Source: Macrostomum hystrix
Taxonomy: Eukaryota > Platyhelminthes > Macrostomidae
Assembly: GCA_950097015.1 (NCBI GenBank)
Contig: CATNEN010000033.1
Coordinates: 558,001-622,000 of the forward strand
DNA: 64,000 bases
Direction: 5' to 3'
Shown: piece by piece, positions 20,575-34,300 of the stretch
How positions within the stretch are numbered: position 1 is the first letter of the stretch
How the letters are laid out: each line of letters opens with the position of its first letter
Translations under genes and position numbers: made by a program
The notes under the pieces: model-generated
Told to the model about the DNA's origin: nothing
Seen by the model: the letters and a program-made list of their open reading frames with translations, nothing else
Database searches by the model: none

Positions 20575-22250
20575 TTTCTGCTATCAGTGTCATCTGGGCT
20601 AGCCTCTATTTAACTATTGAGTATCGTCTACTGTAGGTGGCAGTTTGTATGGCAAGAGTTTAGCTGCAAGAGTCCCCGATGGCCAAGCTGTTAAAGATAC
20701 TTTAATCCAAGGAGCTGCGTCGATTCACACAAGATTTAGAATTCGCTCGCTGTCTGTACAAACGACTGCCTTTGAACTAACGATGGACTAAGATGAACTA
20801 ACAGCAGCTGCTGGCCGAATATCCAGGAGGCATATTTACACAATTTAGTCTATTTCTAATTGGCATAATTATTGATAATTGATCATGACCTTGAGCTGGT
20901 TGACGATGGACAGCATAAGCCTTCGATTAGGCGGGCTTGAGTTTGGCGGACGGGTTTACGGAGGCTTTTTGTTTTACTCACCACAACAAATCAAGTCGCC
21001 GACTCTCATGAACGTCGAGATAGTCAACGATTCTTTCCCATCGTTGAATGGGAATGCCGGAAGGGCGACAATTTCCCATAATTCAGTACAGTACATTCAG
21101 TGCATTAAGTACACCACTGAACGCCAGTCAGCATAGCACCTCAGAACAGCTTTGCCAAGCGTTCATGTCTGATCAGCTTGTCGATGTGTGCCGATGATCA
21201 CACGCGTCTGCATAATCTCAGCCTTGGGTGTCTACTGGCCTTCACTAGGCGGAAGTTTTAGACCTTCACCGGATGGCAAAAGCTGACAATGACAATGCGC
21301 GCTGGGCAGCGAATTTCTCTAATCTCGCGAATGGCAAGTACTGATTGAGTATTGAGTACTGATTGAAAAGCAGCATCTTCGAAAAGTCACAATCAGAGCG
21401 GCGTGTCGTGGCTCCGTTCAGCTGTAGCAAAAGTATAACGGGGGAATCCTCATGGTACTGAAACATTGTATCCCTAGTGTGAAATCCAACAGGCCAAATA
21501 ATTCTGACTAACAAAAAATTCCAAACTACTTACTGAATAATATTCGGCCAATCGGCACTGATCGATTTAAAAAATTAATATATTTAGAAAACATTAAAAT
21601 GATCAGATTTTGCTGTAGCATCAGCGAATTTTATAGTACAGAAAAATACATGAAATTTATTGAAAAAAACGAATGTTGTAAAACCAGGGGTGCATTGATG
21701 TTAAAAAGTCCGGAGAGTGGTAGAGAATCAAGTCAGACACATATAGTTTCACAAAAAGGCCATCAAAGATTTTCTTGAGTAAATAAAGTATCATTTTATT
21801 TATACTTGTGTCTGATAATGAACTGATGATTATAAATACGGTGATTAATTGAACAAACGTCCTTTTTAAATGACCAAATATAGGGTATAAATGTTTTCTG
21901 TTGTATCGTTAGGCTGTTGAGAAACTAGTTAAAATTCCGAGCCGAGAGAAGTCCTAAACTATTCCTAGACATTTTAATGACAAAATTTCTGTTTTTCCTG
22001 TGTTTAACTACTTAATCACCTACCTATTTACCGAAGCACCCTACAAGCACTTGACTCATCATGATTAATAAAATTCTTCACTTCTTTATTACTTTTATAA
22101 GCAAAAAAACTGGGCATAACATTTGTGATGAAATGTGATTTAAAAAGCTGATTTTATTGAGCGAAAAGAGCAGCAAAAATAGCCAAGTGTTTTAACTGAT
22201 TACGGATTGTGAGAGCACGGAGAGTGCTAAAACCGTTCACGCCTCAAAAT
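20575..22250. other. intergenic, convergent gene ends; prosaposin poly(A) signal
   Basis: No gene seen. TTTATT at 22153-22158 is AATAAA on the minus strand, about 95 nt after the prosaposin stop codon and well placed as its poly(A) signal. AT-rich elsewhere. Confidence 0.5.
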
Positions 22251-22367
22251 CTAGACCAGCGGCTCGTCGCGACGGTTCATCTCCACCATGCCGTTCGGGC
22301 GGTAGCGCAGGCGGTGAGCGCCGCTGCGGATGGCGGTGGCGGCTGACTTCGGACACAGCCCGATTGT
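22251..22367 (-). CDS. psap: prosaposin exon 6: end of SapB5 and C-terminus
   Basis: Acceptor CCTTCCAG, then TIGLC569, completing SapB5 (join: KEICQ|TIGLC). A basic 33-residue tail ends at TAG 22253-22251. Confidence 0.88.
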   Translation of the reverse strand, partial: TIGLCPKSAATAIRSGAHRLRYRPNGMVEMNRRDEPLV

Positions 22368-25300
22368 CTGGAAGGGGTGGCGTGATTGGCTGTGAGTGAG
22401 GTGGCTTGCGGCAAAGAGGAAATATAGAAAAATATTAATAGTTGCAGAGGCCTGTGGGTCGATGCATCGATTGGCGACCTCAACACAAACAACACAAGCA
22501 CACCCACACTCACACACCCACACTCATACACACTCACACCCACACACACAAACACACCCACACACAGACGTCACGTGGAGTCATGAGGTTGGGTGTGCAG
22601 CTGCTCCAGCTTCAACCAGCAGCACCCGATCGGCATCTCAAAGACGGCAGATTTTCCCGACGGGAGGGGATCCTAGTGCCTTGGATGCTGAGAAAAAGGT
22701 CCCTACGACAGATGGACAGAGATTCTTGAAGTAATGTGGATTCGCCATGGAGGTTTATACAGAGCAATGTTAGTTGGTCTAGTCACCAGTGTCTTCAACA
22801 AACATCGCTGAATATTTCGAAAGTTAGTTGATCGTGAAGAGCGGAAAAGCGTATGGTGGATTTTCACGAAAATCAGTCATTCGGATTGGGAGCAATCGTG
22901 AAGTAGGCAGTGGGTATTGGGAAACCTTCCCGAGGTCTTTCCACAGGGGGAAATAGAACGTGGTCTTTCTACTGGATGGCCTCGCCGCGGGTTCCACGGG
23001 GGGAAGATGGGGAGTCATTCTGAAGCACACGAAACCAACGAACCTGGCAGATCTCCTTAGGATCGATATCCTGCATCAGCAGCTGGATGATGTAGGGCGT
23101 GTACTGCTCAATGAATGAGCGGCAGGTGGCCTGCTCCTGCGTGGGTAGGAAGTTGCAGACCTTCTCCAGCACATTCATCACCTCCTGCTCAGTGGCGTTC
23201 TCCTTCAGCAGCGACTTGACGTAAAGGATGACTGTCTGGCAGACGTCGCAGCCGGTGGTGGAGGTCAGGGCGGCGGTGGCGCGCAGCTGCCGCTGGGTGT
23301 CGCCGGTACAGAGGCCAATGACGGTGCAGACAAGTGCCGGGTTCAGGTCCTGGCTAAGCAGCTGCAGCACAATCGGGGTGTATTGACGCACCCAGGCATC
23401 GCAGTCGGTGCGGATAGTCTGTGGCAACACTGAGCATACGGACTCCAGGGCGTACTCAATGGCAGCTTCGGTACGGTTGTCACCGATCATCTGGTCCAGC
23501 TCTCGGATCACGTACTCGCACAGTACGCACTGCGGTCCGAGGCGAAAACGGGCAAGCTTGGCGCTTCCGTCAGTCTTGCCACAGGCACCCAGAGCCTGGC
23601 AGACGCTGGCGGGATCCAGCTCAGAGGCTAGCAGCTGGAAGATTATGGCCGCGTACTCGTCCACAGCGCGGATGCACTGCAGTTGAAGTTAATATTCATG
23701 CATAGACATGTTATAATGCGCGTTAATACACATGGTTGGCTACTAACAGTAGGGCAAGGTGAGTGTTTTATACCTTGTTCTTCTCGGCTGGCAGCAGGCT
23801 GCAGACGCGGTTCTTGATCAGGTTCTTGATCTCCTCCTCGGTGCGATTGTCGCGCAGCATCTGGCGCGCCTCGGACACCAGCAACTCGCAGACCTGGCAT
23901 TCGGCGCCCTTGAACGGCTTCAGAGCGGTGCGCTGAGCAAGTGGATTTGAAGATAATGTTATCTATAATTATAGTATTCACTAAAGCATTCATTCTTCTC
24001 CCAAATAAATTGAATCGCAAAGTATATAAGTTAAAAAAGAAGCACCAGTTTATTTTGAAATTCTGGCTAATTCCACAAACTGTCTATTTTAGTTGGATTC
24101 GAGTTCGGTGTAGATTAAATTGACGTCGAGAGTTGCCTTTCTAAGAGATAACATATTTAGCATTATAAACACCAGAGAGCAATGCCTGGATAGTTGTTTA
24201 TACAATGTCAAACACTCGACAAGAAATAGTCGGATTGCAACAGTGATAGAGCGCAGAACAGAGCCAACTGACCTGCAGCACCATCAGCAGCATCAGTGGG
24301 TGCCGCTGAAACTTGCTAACCGCTGAGGCAGTGCAAAACTTGATGCCAGCGCAGATCTGCTTGGGCTCCTGCGGGTGGGCCGATAATATGGGGCCACTGA
24401 ATGCCCTCTGACCAAATTTCACTCTCCAAGTTGTGCATTTTTTAATTTAAAAAGCTTTGCCTGGCCTGTTATTTAAATATTTACTAAGCAAGCAATTTAA
24501 TTAGGTGCCATAGTTTGAAAACTGTCAATAGAATTCGTTGCACAGATCATTTAACTTAACAAATCGCGGCTGCAATATTGAATATTTAAAATATTTAAAA
24601 ATTAATAAAAATACGAAAGCAGAAAAAAACAGCCCGATGCCCGCTTACAATCCTGTTAGCCAAGGAGCGCATGACCTCAGGCAGGTAGTTGTCCACCCAT
24701 AGGTTGCAGAGGGCCTGGGAGCCGCCCAGTCTGGCGCAGACCTCGGCTTTCATCAGCTGGGCAACTTCAGCCACAGTGGACTTACTCTGCGCGGCCAACT
24801 TGACGGAGTTGACCAGTTCAACGCACAGTTCGCAGAATTCGTCTTTCAGGCGATTGGCTGTCGCGGCCAGCTGCGGGTGACGCGACGGCTGCTGCGGATG
24901 CGGCACGGAGGCCACAATGGGAGCGCCATTGAGCAGCAGGGAGCTGGCAGCGGCAGCTGCGGCTAGCTTCGGGTCGCGACGACCGGCGCCACACAGGCTG
25001 AGGGCGGGGCACAGCCGATCGGCAGGCAGGCCGCTGTTCAGCAGGGCCAGAATCTCGCTAATGTAGTTGTTGACAACGGCCAGACAGATTGATCGATGCC
25101 GGGGCACTGGAACAAGGCCGCAGGCGGAGACAGCGAGGAGGCGAGCATCGGCCGGTGCCGCGGTTCGGTTGGTGCGGGCCAGATTGTCCAGATCGCTGGC
25201 CAGTAGGCGGCAGAAGCCGCAGTCTCCTTCAGGATCAGCAGCAGCTTGGCCGCCCTCTTTACCACTGCCGCCGCGCTCTGACTGAGCACTACGCCACAGG

Positions 25301-28300
25301 CGACCGCAGTAGCCAACAGAGTTGCACTCCTGCACAGTGCCCATGTGGCTGCACCAGTAGCTGGGGCCCCATGTGCACCTGTTGGAGCCCAGCAGCACAG
25401 CTGGGTTAATTAATGGGAGGTGAGATGGGGTGTTAGCTATTAGATATTCTAAGTGGTCCAGAAATGGACCACTTATGGTCAACTTTCTGGAGCAAGGGAC
25501 AAGCAAGAATCTGGAACACTATATTGCTTGTTTCGAAAAATTAAGTGTTTTAATTAAATGTAACAAGCATCAGGTTGGAGTCGAGACTTTTCTTCTCAAC
25601 CACGACAATGCCTGACCACATACTGCTCAGAAGACAGCTAACAGACTCAAGTTTAGTCTACTGCTTCACCCACCATATTCACCAAAATCTGACTCCAGCA
25701 GATTTCACCTAATTTATCTTAATTACAAGCTAAAGCCCATCTGGTGGCAATAATTCATAAGAACCATAACAACCTCAAACAGGAAGTCTGCATTGTTTCT
25801 GATCTACTAAATTCCTCGTGAGAGTTATGCACTATTGAGGCTTGTTTGGTTGGTAGCAAAAAAGTGTTTAGCTCAATAGTGACTACATTGAGAAGATTAG
25901 CATCCCTGCCAAGAGAGAAGAGTTTTTCATCCTAAACTCTACACATTTACTGCAACAGGTTTCCTGTTGGTTAGTTTCCAGTTCGAATTTTTTGCTTGTT
26001 GATTCACTATAAGTCGATTGTCAAGGATTTATAACCTTTTTTCATAAAAAAGTATAGTTTGATTCTAAATATGTTTCACAATTCACAGTTTCAAAGTTTG
26101 GTTTCACAAAGAAGAGAATAGCCTGTATAAGATAGTGAAAAATCACATCATTCATTTTGAACACCAGAACATTCAGGAAACAAAGTAATGGGAAGTTAAT
26201 TGAAATTCAGAGTTCAAGGCAACCAAACTAAATGAACCAAACACCACAGTGACAATAAGCAGGCTCGGATATACATATAGAAGTATAATACATAAAAAAT
26301 GTTGTAACATATGAGGCAGGCCCTAATATTATCGCATATATTTCTAAAGTTGAATCCCCGCCAAATGCTTTTTCCCGATTTTTATTCTTTGTTTTAATAC
26401 ACTGTGTCATCCACCCCCAATTTTTGTATAAATATAGCCGCATTTTAGCCCTAGGAAAACCAACCGGTGCCCCGTGCCCAGTTCGGAGTGCAATAAAGGA
26501 GAATAAATCTCAAAGTGTTTTTCAATTATTTTACAGAGGAGAAAAGCAGGTCCGTGATAATACACAAGCCAGGAATATTCGAAAGAATAAAGAAGGGAAT
26601 AGTCATAAAAAGCAGTGGAGTGTAAAAACTAAAGAGCAGAAGGGTAAATCCCGATTGGTGGAAAAGCACTGTGTGCAAAGTTGGGCAACTTCAGTCCATT
26701 GGAAGCCTTGAAGACTGGGAACAAACCAGAGAGCCAGACAGTTGTGAGTAAGTAGAGGAGAGGAAGAAGTGTCTTGCCGCTCGGACACTCGTGAGAACGC
26801 TACCAATTTTGGAAGGAAAGCAGCCTATCTGGCCAATTTAAGCAATTTATGCATATGCAATAAGAGGATACATAGCTAGCCTATGAAGAATAACTAAGTC
26901 ATAGACAAAGGAAACTAAGAATTATTTCAGGGATTAAGTCAAGGTGTGAAATAAGCAATTGTTAATATTTAATAAAAGAGTATCGGTGGTATTTAAACCC
27001 AAAGAGGAAATAGCCTACGACAACTTAGTGGCAGCTGTAAGATATTAGTAGAGAGCCCTAAAACAACTTGGTGTCAGCGGTAAAGGATTGAAATCCAGCT
27101 AAAAGCACACAGTCAGTTAAAAGTTAAGATAACGGTATGGCCGCAGGAATCAATGATGCTATTGGCTTGTTAGCCGAAGAACTAAGAAATAGACTAGAAT
27201 TAGGACCTATGAGACATGTAAAGATCCAAAAGTACACACCTAGCCAGGACATTAGAATTTGGCTTACAGCATTCGATCAGAGATGCGACAATGAAGGATT
27301 AGAACAGGACGAGCATAGGAAGAATGAGCTATTAGCTAACTTAGATCTTGCGACTGCATTTGCAGCCGTCCAACGTTTGAATTTGCCAGAAGAACTAACA
27401 TACGAGGAGCTGAAGGAAAGACTTGTAGAAAGGTTTGGAAGACTAGGAAGCTCAGCCGAGTTTAGGGAGGAATTTAGAGGTAGGATGCAAGGGAGGAATG
27501 AGCCCGTTGACTCATTCGCAGATGCTTTGATTGAGTTGTCCGCGCAAGCATTCCCCAATATGAATGCAGAACAAAGGGAGGAGGAGGTAGTAGAGCAGTT
27601 CATCAAAGGAGCGAGAATCCCCTCCGACACTAGGGAAAAGTTAATATTTGCACAGCCAGCCAGTCTGCAAGAGGCTAGGAGAATGCTGAGACGCATAGAA
27701 GCAGCGTGGCATATGTCGCACAAGAATGGAGTACGAGTCGTAAAAGACGAGCAAGTCGACGAGGATCGGAATAAGAAGATGGAGGAGACCATCGAGAGGC
27801 AGAAGTATGAAATCAATAAGCAGAAGAAGCTAATTGAAGACCTGATTCAGGAAAGGAGGAAGGCTGAATGCCAGAAAGTAACACCTCAACACACGTATCT
27901 GAAGCCGCAGCAACAGTCGAGGCCTCCGCCGACATGTTTTAACTGTAACAAAGTTGGGCATATTGCCAAGTACTGCAAGAGCTCACAGCAGCAGCAGCGG
28001 TACCGATATCAGGGAAACTGAATATCGAGGGACGAGAGTCGAGGCCGCGCCCCTCTAGTAAACCCCGATTCGAACCGCAGGCCTCTAAGAATCGGCGATA
28101 CCCAGCCCAGTCGTCGAGATTGTGTAATGCACAGAAGCAGCCGAAGTATCGAGTATCAGCACCCATTGCATCAGCACCATCTGCGTCAGCACCATCTGCG
28201 TCAGCACCCATTGCGTCAGCACCATCTGCGTCAGCACCCATTGCGTCAGCACCATCTGCGTTAGCACCATCTGCGTCAGCACCCATTGCGTTAGCCCCAG

Positions 28301-31300
28301 CGGCATCTGTGTCAGCAACCATTGCGTCAGCCCCCTGCATGTCAGTCCTGGAGGAAACAGCTTCCGAAGTATCAGCCCCGAGATCAGCCGCCGCAACATC
28401 TGGAAAATACTCAAGGACACGTGAGAATAAACGTAAAGTATTTGTTTCTAATTCTAAGCTAGAACTTATTAAACCTGAAGGATTTGAAGCTGTAATTGTA
28501 GGAAAATTTAAGAATCTGGAAATTAATTTTATCCTAGACACAGGGGCTAGGAACAGCTTTTTTGAGCAAATCTATTTGGTCAAAATTACTTAAGCCAGAA
28601 CAGATAAGGAGTACAGACAAGCGAGTCTCTACTTTCGACGGAACCAGAGTACAATTGGAAGGCGAGAGTTGTATTCCAGTTAGATTCGGAGACATCCAGA
28701 TAGAAATAGAATTCCTTTTGTGTGGACATGAGAGCGACAATATCTTAGGAATGGAATTTTTCCTAGGACATTGTGATAGCATTCATCTTGCTAAAGGCAT
28801 GTTGATTCTAAATGAAGGAGCAAGCATTCCTATGCAGTTCACTCATCTACCTGTAAAAGTATGCAGAGTGTATACTCAGGAGAAAGTAGTGATTCCTGCA
28901 AATAGTGTGTTGAGAATCCCAGTGAGATTGGCGAGAGATGCCGAGTGCAATTTTGGAACACCTATGACAGTTAGTATGATTGGCGAAGGCGTAAAAGCCA
29001 AAGAATTGACAGTCGAGATGGCTCCCACTCTAGTCACAATGCGAGAAGGTTCCGCTATTGTGGAAATAGTGAACAACAATTCAGTTGAAGTGAAGCTGTC
29101 TAAGTCAACATTGGTAGGCCTAGCCAAACCAGTGAAAGCAAGTGAGTTGAAGTATTTCAAAGAGGAAAAAGAAGTAGTCAGTCAACCTACCGGACGAGTC
29201 AATCAGACACAGACTGTGGAAGATGCGTGGATCCATGAGGTCAAGATTGGTCAAGATCTTACCGATGATCAGAGGAAGTCAGTGATCGAATTGATGAAAG
29301 AGCATCGTGAGGCTTTTTCACAGAATGAGTTGGATATGGGTTTAACCCATCTGATCAACACATGAGATCTCACTGAAGGATGAGACTCCCGTGAGGATCC
29401 CAACTAGGAGAATACCACCCCATCTTCAAAAGCAAGTCGACACACAGTTGGATGATATGTTGGCGAAAAATTTAATTAGGCCTTGTTATTCAACTTATTC
29501 TACTCCATTAGTCATTGTGCCGAAAAAGGACGGATCCATACGGATTGTGAGCGATTTTAGAGTGTTAAACTCAAAGGTGAACTATGTTCCGTATCCGCTT
29601 CCTAACATCCACCAGACTTTCACCTATTTATCAGGCAGTCAGTACTTTAGTAGTCTCGATTTGAATTCTGGTTATTGGCAGGTGCCGATAAAGGAAGAAC
29701 ACAAGTTCATGACCGCCTTCTCTAATCTAACCCGAGGACAGTTTGAGTACGAGGTTATGGCACAAGGTTTATCGAATGCCCCAGGAACATTCCAAAGGCA
29801 CATGAATCTTGTACTTTTAGGAATTCAGCATAAGTTTGCCATGTCGTATATAGACGACATAGTTACCTATTCTAAGAATTTTAATGACCACCTTTCCCAT
29901 CTAAAGGAAGTGTTCAAGAGATTAATAATCGCAGGATTGAAGCTAAGGCCAAAGAAATGTAACCTTTTTCATAGAGAGTTAAAGTACTTAGGACATGTGA
30001 TCAGTACAGAAGGTATCCGTACGGATGAGACGAAGATTGAAGCAATCAAGACCTGGCCGAAGCCAAAAGATGTGAAGGAGCTACGCAGTTTTCTTGGCCT
30101 ATGTAATTACTATAGCCGCTTCATTAGAAATTATGCAGAAGCTGCCCATCCCCTTTTCCAGTTAACAAGGAAAGGAATTAAGAACTTTCAAGAGAGATGG
30201 AGCAAAGAGCATGACGAAGCGTTTGAGTCGCTAAAGAACCGGATGATGTCCACTGAAGTCTTAGCGTATCCCGAATTTGTGGATGACGAGAAGGTGAAGA
30301 TGGTATTGGATACCGATGCAAGTGATAGCCGTATTGGCGCTGTACTTAGCCAGATCCAATCAGATGGCATAGAGAGACCCATAGCTTATTTCAGCCGAGC
30401 TATGAAAGAGTCGGAAAAACGCTACCCTATCACTAGAAAAGAACTCTTAGCCCTAGTGGATGCCATGAGGCATTTCCGTTTCTACCTGTTAGGCAAGAAG
30501 TTTTTGGCAAGAACGGATCATAAGGCGATAATTTGGCTGTTAAGGCAAACAGAAGCTCAAGGAATTCTTGGTCGGTGGGTTGAGCGCCTAAACGAATTCT
30601 CGTTCGATATAGAACACAGAAGCGGTGCAAAGAACCAGAACGCTGACAGTCTGTCAAGAAGACCAGCTGATGTCCCTGAAGCAGAGCAAGTTGTTGAGCC
30701 GATAGTGCAAAGCTGCAGTGTAATGGAAGAGTCAGGACAGGAAGTTAAGGCTAATGATAGCTCATGTAGCTTGACACAGCCCCAGACTGCCCTAAGTGAA
30801 GGAGAGAAAAATACGTTAGATCCCAATAGCAGGATTCAGTCTACTATCTCAGGACAAGGAGAGGTGAGAATTCCCAGTGCACTTGAACATGACTCCAGCA
30901 TTCCGCTTCCGAGTCCAGTTTCTGAGGAATTTAATCCTATTGAGAGTGAGGATATGCTGCAAGTAGCAAGTAGCAAGTGCGAGAAGTTATTGACCGATTT
31001 CTTACCCAGCCCAGTGAAACGAGAGCAAATTATTGCGTCACAAAGAGATGACCCAGTAATTAGAGTGCTAATCGAATGGAAGAAATCAGGAGAGAACGAT
31101 CCCCAGTTACCAGAAATTGTCAGCCCAGAATTGAAGAAGATGAGGAAATCCTTTGAGGATATGAAGATAGAGAATGAGATGTTAATCATTAGAGAAGATG
31201 ACAGTTGGAAAGTAGTACTGCCCCAGTCCTTGGATAAGCTAGTTCTCAGCGATCTGCATGATAGCCCCCTAGCAGGACATTTGGGACGCGATAAAACAAT

Positions 31301-34300
31301 CCAACGTGTCAGAAAGAGATTTTGGAGACCAGGATTGGTCAAAGCAGTCGAAGCCCATATCGCAGAGTGTATTCCGTGCTTGGAAAGCAAAAGAGGAAAC
31401 CCGATACAGGCGCCAGTGCAATCGTTCCCTATCAGTGAACCTTTCCATCGCCTGCATGTCGATTTTATAGGCCCACTATCCAAAGAGAGCAAAAGAGGGC
31501 ACAAATATGTCCTAACTATTGTGGATAGCACCACTAGATATCCGTTCGCATTCCCTACTAGAAATCAGAAGTCAGATACACTTATCAAGATTTTACAGGA
31601 AAGAATTTTTGCAGAGTATGGGCAATGTCAGTGGTTACACACAGACAATGGCAAGGCATTCGCCAGCAAGCAGTTTAAAGCTTTCTGTGAAATGTATAAC
31701 GTGAAACATACATTTACAACGCCATACCATGCCCAAAGTAATGGATTAGTGGAAAGATTTAACAAACAGATTAAGTCGATAGTAACTTGTCTCATTGAGA
31801 AAGATCACAGTGATTGGGACCTTATGATCCCAGCTGCATTAGTCGCGGTCCGCACTAGTGTGAACAAAACCACAGGCTTTACTCCCCACTACCTGTTATT
31901 TGGTCGGGAAGCAGTGATGCCTGTGGATAGTGAAATCAGCCAACCAAAGTCATTTGCCAGCTATCCATCTTATGTAACAGAGCATGCCGAACGCCTGAAG
32001 ATCGCTAATGACATTGTCAGAAGAAAGATGGAGAAAGTTGTCAGTAAGAGACAAGAGTCAGCACAGAATAGCAAATTGCCTAAAACAGTTCCAGTCGGAA
32101 GCTTAGTATTGATCAATAATCCACAGTTGGACAGTGAGGAATCGCACAAATTTCATAGGAAGAAGAGAGCAGCCTTCAGAGTAATAGAGCAAATTTCAGA
32201 TGTAGTGTTCCGTGTGCAAAAGGAGGAGCAAGGACAACTAGTGGGCAATGTCATGATTGTCCATAGAGACAACATAACTATTGTGCCTAATTCGACCCAA
32301 GAGGAATTAATTAGGGGAAGCCAGGCCGCACCAGAGAAGAAAGCCAAGAAGACAGAAGTCAAAGTTAGGGGAAGCCAGCCGAAGGAGAAGGGAAGATCTG
32401 TTCTAACAGATGAAGTTGAATCCGAAGAGGAAGAAGACAGATTAGAATGGCAATGTCACTTTAGGAGTAATCCAAGTGAAATTAATGGAGAAGATTTGGA
32501 GTTAGGAGCTGAGATAGAAGTTGAGGATGAATCACACACCGAGCCTGAGGCTACGAGCAGTGAAGAGGAGAGCGAAAGCGAAGGGACAGCTGAGGGTCTG
32601 GCAACAGCCACCTCAGAAGGAGGCATGTACATTGCACAGAATGAAGAAAGGGAAGGAGTGACAAGCCGTCCGCGCAGACAAATCAGACCCCCCGCGAGGT
32701 TTGAAGGCTATTTGCAGAGGCTTGCCACCGTGTTCAGTATACTTGGGAATTTACAGATCTAGGCAGAGATTGGGGTGACGCAATAGTAACACAAGGAGAC
32801 CACGTGCAAGGGATAGAAAGGGAATAGGGGTTAGCCACTTCCAGTCAATTAGGTAGGGGTTAATTGAAATCAAGTAAGGATCCAATAGGATTAAGAATAA
32901 GCCAGTATAGCCCAATGATGCGCGTCAGCCTCACGCCTATATAAACAAGTGCCCTGGGAAGGCAAACAAACATACAGAGTGAGAGAGAAGTCATATTGAC
33001 AAAGCAAGCAAAGTCCGAAATGGAGCAAGATCGTGAAGCTATGAGCGTAAGTGAGTTTGAGAAACTGTTAGAAGCTGTGACTGTAGATTTTTCGGATAAT
33101 GAGAATGTTGAACCTGACAGAGCAGAGCAGACTAAGAAGAAGGAAGCCGGAGATGGCGAAGAGGATATTGTGCAGGCTATCATCGAAGAATCGGATCGGT
33201 TCGAGGCGCCATTACGGCAAAGAACACAGCCATCTATGGCTGGACAACAAACGGAGAGGAGGGTGAATACCCAAAAGCGAGCTGCCGCATCATCCCAAGA
33301 GGAGGTTGCTAGCAAAAGGACGCTGCCGAGCTCGAGATTGCCTGTGTACATCGACGCCGCCACGAGGGTGAACTTACTCCGGCAGCAGTCGATTGCACCG
33401 GTGGCCGTGGCAGAAGCTGTCTTGGGTAGGCAACCAGAAGGAGCTAGAACCACCAAAGCCATTGCTGCGCCGAGCCAGGAGCCGGGCCGATGAGCTGCCG
33501 GACAGCGGTCGATAGCGCCGAAGCCGGTCCCTCAGCCACAGCCACCGCCTAAGGGTCGGCACATAGCACCAAAGGCGCAGAGGGTACCAATCCAGTACCA
33601 ATACAGGACAGACTTCCAGCCACAGCCGCAGCCGCAGTCGTCACAGCAGTCGCAGCCGCAGCCCTCGCAGCCGTCACAGCCGCAGTTATCACAGCAGCAG
33701 CAATCGCAGCCATCGCAGGAGCAGCTGCAGCTGCAGTCGTCGCAACAGCAGCCGCCATTGCAGAAAGAGCGGCCACTTCAGCAGTCGCCACAGCCGCAGC
33801 AGCGCCCAGAAACAGATGAGGACATCGATATGGAGCCCGCGGAGAATCAGGAAGAATTCGCCCGAATAATGGCGGAAATTCCTCAGGCCCAACACGAGCA
33901 TTACACGCGGCTAATCCGTCATCTGAAGGGCTATATCTTAGACTCCAGACTGTACAACAACGACCGGCGATACCCACAGCGGGCCGCAATCTATTCCGCT
34001 ATGCGTGTACTATGCGAGAAGTTCGCCCAAAGCCATTGTATAGCCGCCTGGAAAAGGGCTATACAATATGCGCGAAAGGTAATCAACCGCAGTCCACTGC
34101 CAGTAAACCGCATCCCTCTTAACATTGAGTTGAGGTGGATGGCGAGTACGGTCGGTTGGCCCCGCAACGAGAGATTGCCTGAAGACTGTTATTTTTCTTA
34201 AAAAGGACAATTTGATCGTGTTTTAATCGTTTTATTTGGTGTTGTATTTTACTTTTCTATAAAATTCTGCTACCCGTTTATTTTTATATGCTATTTTTGC

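Noticed and set aside
22396-22734. His/Thr-rich frame across the CA microsatellite
   Set aside because: Low-complexity reading of a microsatellite inside a prosaposin intron.
23408-25409. Several plus-strand frames over the prosaposin exons
   Set aside because: Shadows of GC-rich coding sequence on the minus strand, with no domain of their own.
26424-26711. 95-codon frame duplicated at 34489-34776
   Set aside because: It lies within both LTRs; duplication reflects LTR identity.
27939-28541. 200-codon minus-strand frame (ADGADA repeats) over the gag-pro junction
   Set aside because: Shadow of the 15-bp repeat coding SAPSA on the plus strand.
33020-34201. Third Gypsy 1 ORF as an envelope gene
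   Set aside because: Position fits, but no signal peptide, cleavage site, fusion peptide or transmembrane helix is visible; composition is Gln-rich and soluble.
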